Program-made: the position numbers and the translations under genes
Part shown: positions 5,581-7,047 of the stretch, piece by piece
Position numbering within the stretch: the stretch's first letter is position 1
Layout of the letters: the number at the start of each line of letters is the position of its first letter
NCBI RefSeq assembly: GCF_946998255.1
Contig: NZ_CAMPYN010000053.1
Coordinates: 1 to 7,047 of the forward strand
Direction: 5' to 3'
DNA from: an uncultured Helcococcus sp.
GTDB taxonomy: Bacteria > Bacillota > Clostridia > Tissierellales > Peptoniphilaceae
Length of the DNA stretch: 7,047 bases
The notes under the pieces: model-generated
Database searches by the model: none
Seen by the model: the letters and a program-made list of their open reading frames with translations, nothing else
Told to the model about the DNA's origin: nothing

Positions 5581-5787
5581 ATGACAGATCAATTTAATGA
5601 TATAGAGATTACTGGAGATATGATTTTAGCAGATGTTATCACATTAAAACCTAGAACGTTGGGAACCTTGATGTCTTTTGGTTTTGCCTGTATAGGTTGT
5701 CCTGCTAGCCAGTTAGAAACTGTTGAAGAAGCCGCTTACGTACATGGCATCGAACCTGAAGTATTAATAGAAGCTCTAAATGAATAA
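5581..5787 (+). CDS. DUF1858 small CxxC protein (hybrid-cluster-protein-associated disulfide domain type)
   Basis: This 68-aa soluble protein is a single DUF1858 domain. An N-terminal ITGDMILADV leads to the signature GFACIGCPASQLETVEEAAYVHGI, with the cysteine pair Cys37/Cys40 before Pro-Ala-Ser. Such domains occur alone in anaerobes or fused to ScdA/hybrid-cluster-type proteins, and are thought to be redox-active or metal-cluster-associated; no reaction is established. The start is clear: AAGGGAGGTG sits just upstream. It is the only plus-strand gene in the window, divergent from veg and convergent with a glutaredoxin, and is transcribed alone between its own promoter and a terminator. No hybrid cluster protein gene lies in the window. 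Confidence 0.88.
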   Translation: MTDQFNDIEITGDMILADVITLKPRTLGTLMSFGFACIGCPASQLETVEEAAYVHGIEPEVLIEALNE

Positions 5788-5790
5788 GAA

Positions 5791-5823
5791 AAAAGACCGA
5801 AAAATCAATTTTTTCGGTCTTTT
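5791..5823. terminator. Bidirectional terminator between DUF1858 and glutaredoxin genes
   Basis: A 14-bp perfect stem, AAAAGACCGAAAAA paired with TTTTTCGGTCTTTT (5791-5804 with 5810-5823), has a 5-nt loop. Both flanks supply a T-tract in their own reading direction, so it can end the DUF1858 transcript on the plus strand and the rsmA/glutaredoxin transcript on the minus strand. Confidence 0.9.
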
Positions 5824-5840
5824 AAATTAATAGTCTTATC

Positions 5841-6071
5841 TTATAATCCTAATAATTCTGTTATTCTATTTTGGTCAAAGCCAACTATTTCTTCATCACC
5901 AATTACTAACACAGGAACACCTCTGTAGCCTTTTGATAATAATTCTTCTCTATAGTCTAAACTTTCTGTTACGTTTTTTTCTTCAAACTCAACATTGTTT
6001 TCTGTTAAGAAATCCTTTGCAGCTACGCAATAAGGACATGTGTTTGATGTATATACTGTTACTTTTTTCAT
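5841..6071 (-). CDS. Glutaredoxin-like thiol-disulfide oxidoreductase (YruB/NrdH type)
   Basis: This 76-aa single thioredoxin-fold protein has the redox motif CPYC (Cys12, Cys15) after strand VTVYTSNT, the cis-Pro motif GVPV (Pro53) and the C-terminal GFDQNRITELL. It would reduce disulfides. The short length and GFDxxRI end fit the YruB-like/NrdH-redoxin group, but partner and reductant (glutathione, thioredoxin reductase or other) cannot be told from the sequence. The start at 6071 follows AAGGAG with good spacing. The 73-bp gap after rsmA shows no convincing promoter and no terminator, so co-transcription with rsmA is likely. It ends at the bidirectional terminator shared with the DUF1858 gene. 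Confidence 0.9.
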   Translation of the reverse strand: MKKVTVYTSNTCPYCVAAKDFLTENNVEFEEKNVTESLDYREELLSKGYRGVPVLVIGDEEIVGFDQNRITELLGL

Positions 6072-6144
6072 TTGTATCTCCTTTTTCTTATTTATTTATG
6101 CTTATTTTATCTAGCTTATTATTTATTACCCTGTATAATATATT

Positions 6145-7020
6145 TTAATCAACTTTATGTTTTTTTTCAACCAATTCGGCTATATTTAAGTAGTCTATGT
6201 AGGATAAATCTTCCGCTCTTAAATTTGTAGATAGGTTTAAAGACTCCAATATAGCTTTCATCTCTTCCTTACTTATAGCTAGAGATGTATCAGTGGTAAG
6301 TGAATTCAATATATTTTTTCTACGTTTAGTAAAAGCTCCCCTCATCAATTTGAAGAAAACTTTTTCATCAACTTGTGGTAATTCTTTTTTCATGTCTAGT
6401 TTTATAACCACGCTATCAACCTTAGGCTGTGGCATAAAAACACTCTTAGGAGCTCTTGTCACTAAGCTAGCATCTGCATAGTATTGAGTAAAGACTGTTA
6501 AAGATCCATAGGTTTTATTCCCAGGATTTGCCAATATCCTATCCCCAACTTCTTTTTGAACCATTACAGTCAAGGATTCAACATTTAAGTCACTTTTCAA
6601 AAATAATTCAATTATAGGGGTTGTAATATAGTATGGTAGGTTTGCAACAACTTTAAAAGGCTGGTTATCAAACTGTTCTTCTACAAGCTTCTTTAAGTCC
6701 GCCTTTAGGATATCTGCATTTACCAAGACAAAATTATCAAAACCAGATAAGGTCTGCATCAAAACCTGGTTTAATCTTTCATCAATTTCTACTGACACGA
6801 CTTTCTTAGCCTTCATAAGGAGTTCTTCTGTCAAGGTACCAAAGCCTGGCCCTATTTCTAGAACATAGTCGTCTTTTGTGATTTCAGCACCTTCTGATAT
6901 GGACCTAACAACATTCCCATCGATCAGAAAGTTCTGTCCTAAGCCTTTTGAAAAAGAAAAGTCAAAAGCTTTTAATAATTGTTTAATTACTTTAGGTGAG
7001 TATAATCTTTCTCTTGACAT
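6145..7020 (-). CDS. rsmA: 16S rRNA (adenine(1518)-N6/adenine(1519)-N6)-dimethyltransferase RsmA (KsgA)
   Basis: RsmA dimethylates two adjacent adenines in the 3' hairpin of 16S rRNA late in small-subunit assembly, using S-adenosylmethionine. Its 291 aa are normal. The N-terminus has GLGQNFLID (26-34). SAM motif I is LEIGPGFGTLTEEL (54-67), the acidic ribose-binding residue is Glu78 (VEIDE), Asp103 lies in NADI, and the catalytic NLPY (127-130) is intact. The downstream FMPQPKVDSVV and AFTKRRKN motifs are also present. No Erm-like features are seen; NLPY and the length favour RsmA. The ATG is 4 nt after AGGAGG, which overlaps the coding end of the preceding gene, so the two are coupled. Confidence 0.96.
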   Translation of the reverse strand: MSRERLYSPKVIKQLLKAFDFSFSKGLGQNFLIDGNVVRSISEGAEITKDDYVLEIGPGFGTLTEELLMKAKKVVSVEIDERLNQVLMQTLSGFDNFVLVNADILKADLKKLVEEQFDNQPFKVVANLPYYITTPIIELFLKSDLNVESLTVMVQKEVGDRILANPGNKTYGSLTVFTQYYADASLVTRAPKSVFMPQPKVDSVVIKLDMKKELPQVDEKVFFKLMRGAFTKRRKNILNSLTTDTSLAISKEEMKAILESLNLSTNLRAEDLSYIDYLNIAELVEKKHKVD

Positions 7021-7047
7021 TTATCCTCCTATTTCCTCTAAGGCCTT
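7021..7047 (-). CDS. C-terminal end of upstream gene, possibly RNase M5 (rnmV)
   Basis: The minus strand reads in one frame as KALEEIGG followed by TAA directly before the rsmA ATG; the rsmA Shine-Dalgarno is embedded in the last codons. Only eight codons are in the window, so the family cannot be identified from the residues. RNase M5 (5S rRNA maturation) is proposed because rnmV precedes rsmA in most Firmicutes and many RNase M5 proteins end in a similar EAL-type helix. Confidence 0.4.
   Translation of the reverse strand, partial: KALEEIGG

Noticed and set aside
6111..6120. CTAGCTTATT repeated at 1-10 and 6111-6120
   Set aside because: A single 10-mer match with unrelated flanks is expected by chance in AT-rich DNA; not evidence of an att site or duplication.
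6134..6139. TATAAT on the plus strand in the rsmA-glutaredoxin gap
   Set aside because: No -35 match upstream (CTAGCT) and it would only transcribe antisense to rsmA.
5933..6148. Plus-strand ORF of 71 codons, very hydrophobic, looking like a small membrane protein
   Set aside because: It is opposite the glutaredoxin gene; hydrophobicity comes from the AT-rich antisense strand. No Shine-Dalgarno is evident.
1..7047. CRISPR arrays, insertion sequences, phage or defence genes
   Set aside because: No spaced direct repeats, transposase motifs or terminal inverted repeats were seen; the genes are core housekeeping genes with uniform composition.

Overview
The window is about 30% GC by eye, has strong AGGAGG-type ribosome binding sites and near-consensus sigma-A promoters. 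Its gene set (veg, rapZ, whiA, murI, murB, rsmA) is typical of a low-GC Gram-positive (Firmicutes). An anaerobic clostridial or Tissierellia/Peptoniphilaceae-type host is my inference from gene content and base composition; it is not proven here. Nearly everything lies on the minus strand, so transcription runs from right (7047) to left (1).

Right part (7047 to 5841): the last codons of an upstream gene, probably rnmV (RNase M5), lead directly into rsmA (16S rRNA dimethyladenosine transferase), followed by a small CPYC glutaredoxin. Facing it on the plus strand is a 68-aa DUF1858 protein with a CxxC pair. The two convergent genes share a bidirectional terminator. The order rnmV-rsmA-veg is the familiar Firmicutes order, here interrupted by this thiol-redox pair.

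Middle part (5580 to 4241): a divergent regulatory region holds one plus-strand promoter for the DUF1858 gene and two tandem minus-strand promoters for veg. The distal veg promoter is a perfect TTGACA-17-TATAAT. veg ends in a rho-independent terminator, after which murI (glutamate racemase) begins with almost no room for a promoter of its own.

Left part (4240 to 221): a tight five-gene cluster, probably one operon, with a promoter at about 4271-4299. It encodes a membrane-anchored SH3/VanY-like protein, MurB, RapZ, a Nudix hydrolase and WhiA. The theme is peptidoglycan precursor supply (MurI, MurB) together with regulators that link cell wall and division to metabolism (RapZ, WhiA). The glmR/yvcK gene that usually sits between rapZ and whiA is absent and a Nudix gene takes its place. 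The most unusual protein is the VanY-family member, which appears to have lost all its zinc-binding and catalytic residues and so looks like a pseudoenzyme.

Left edge (231 to 1): two tandem promoters, each TTGACA-17-TAATAT and exactly 100 bp apart, fire leftward out of the end of whiA into a non-coding leader that begins with a GNRA-capped hairpin. This looks like the control region of an rRNA (or other stable RNA) operon whose body lies just outside the window.
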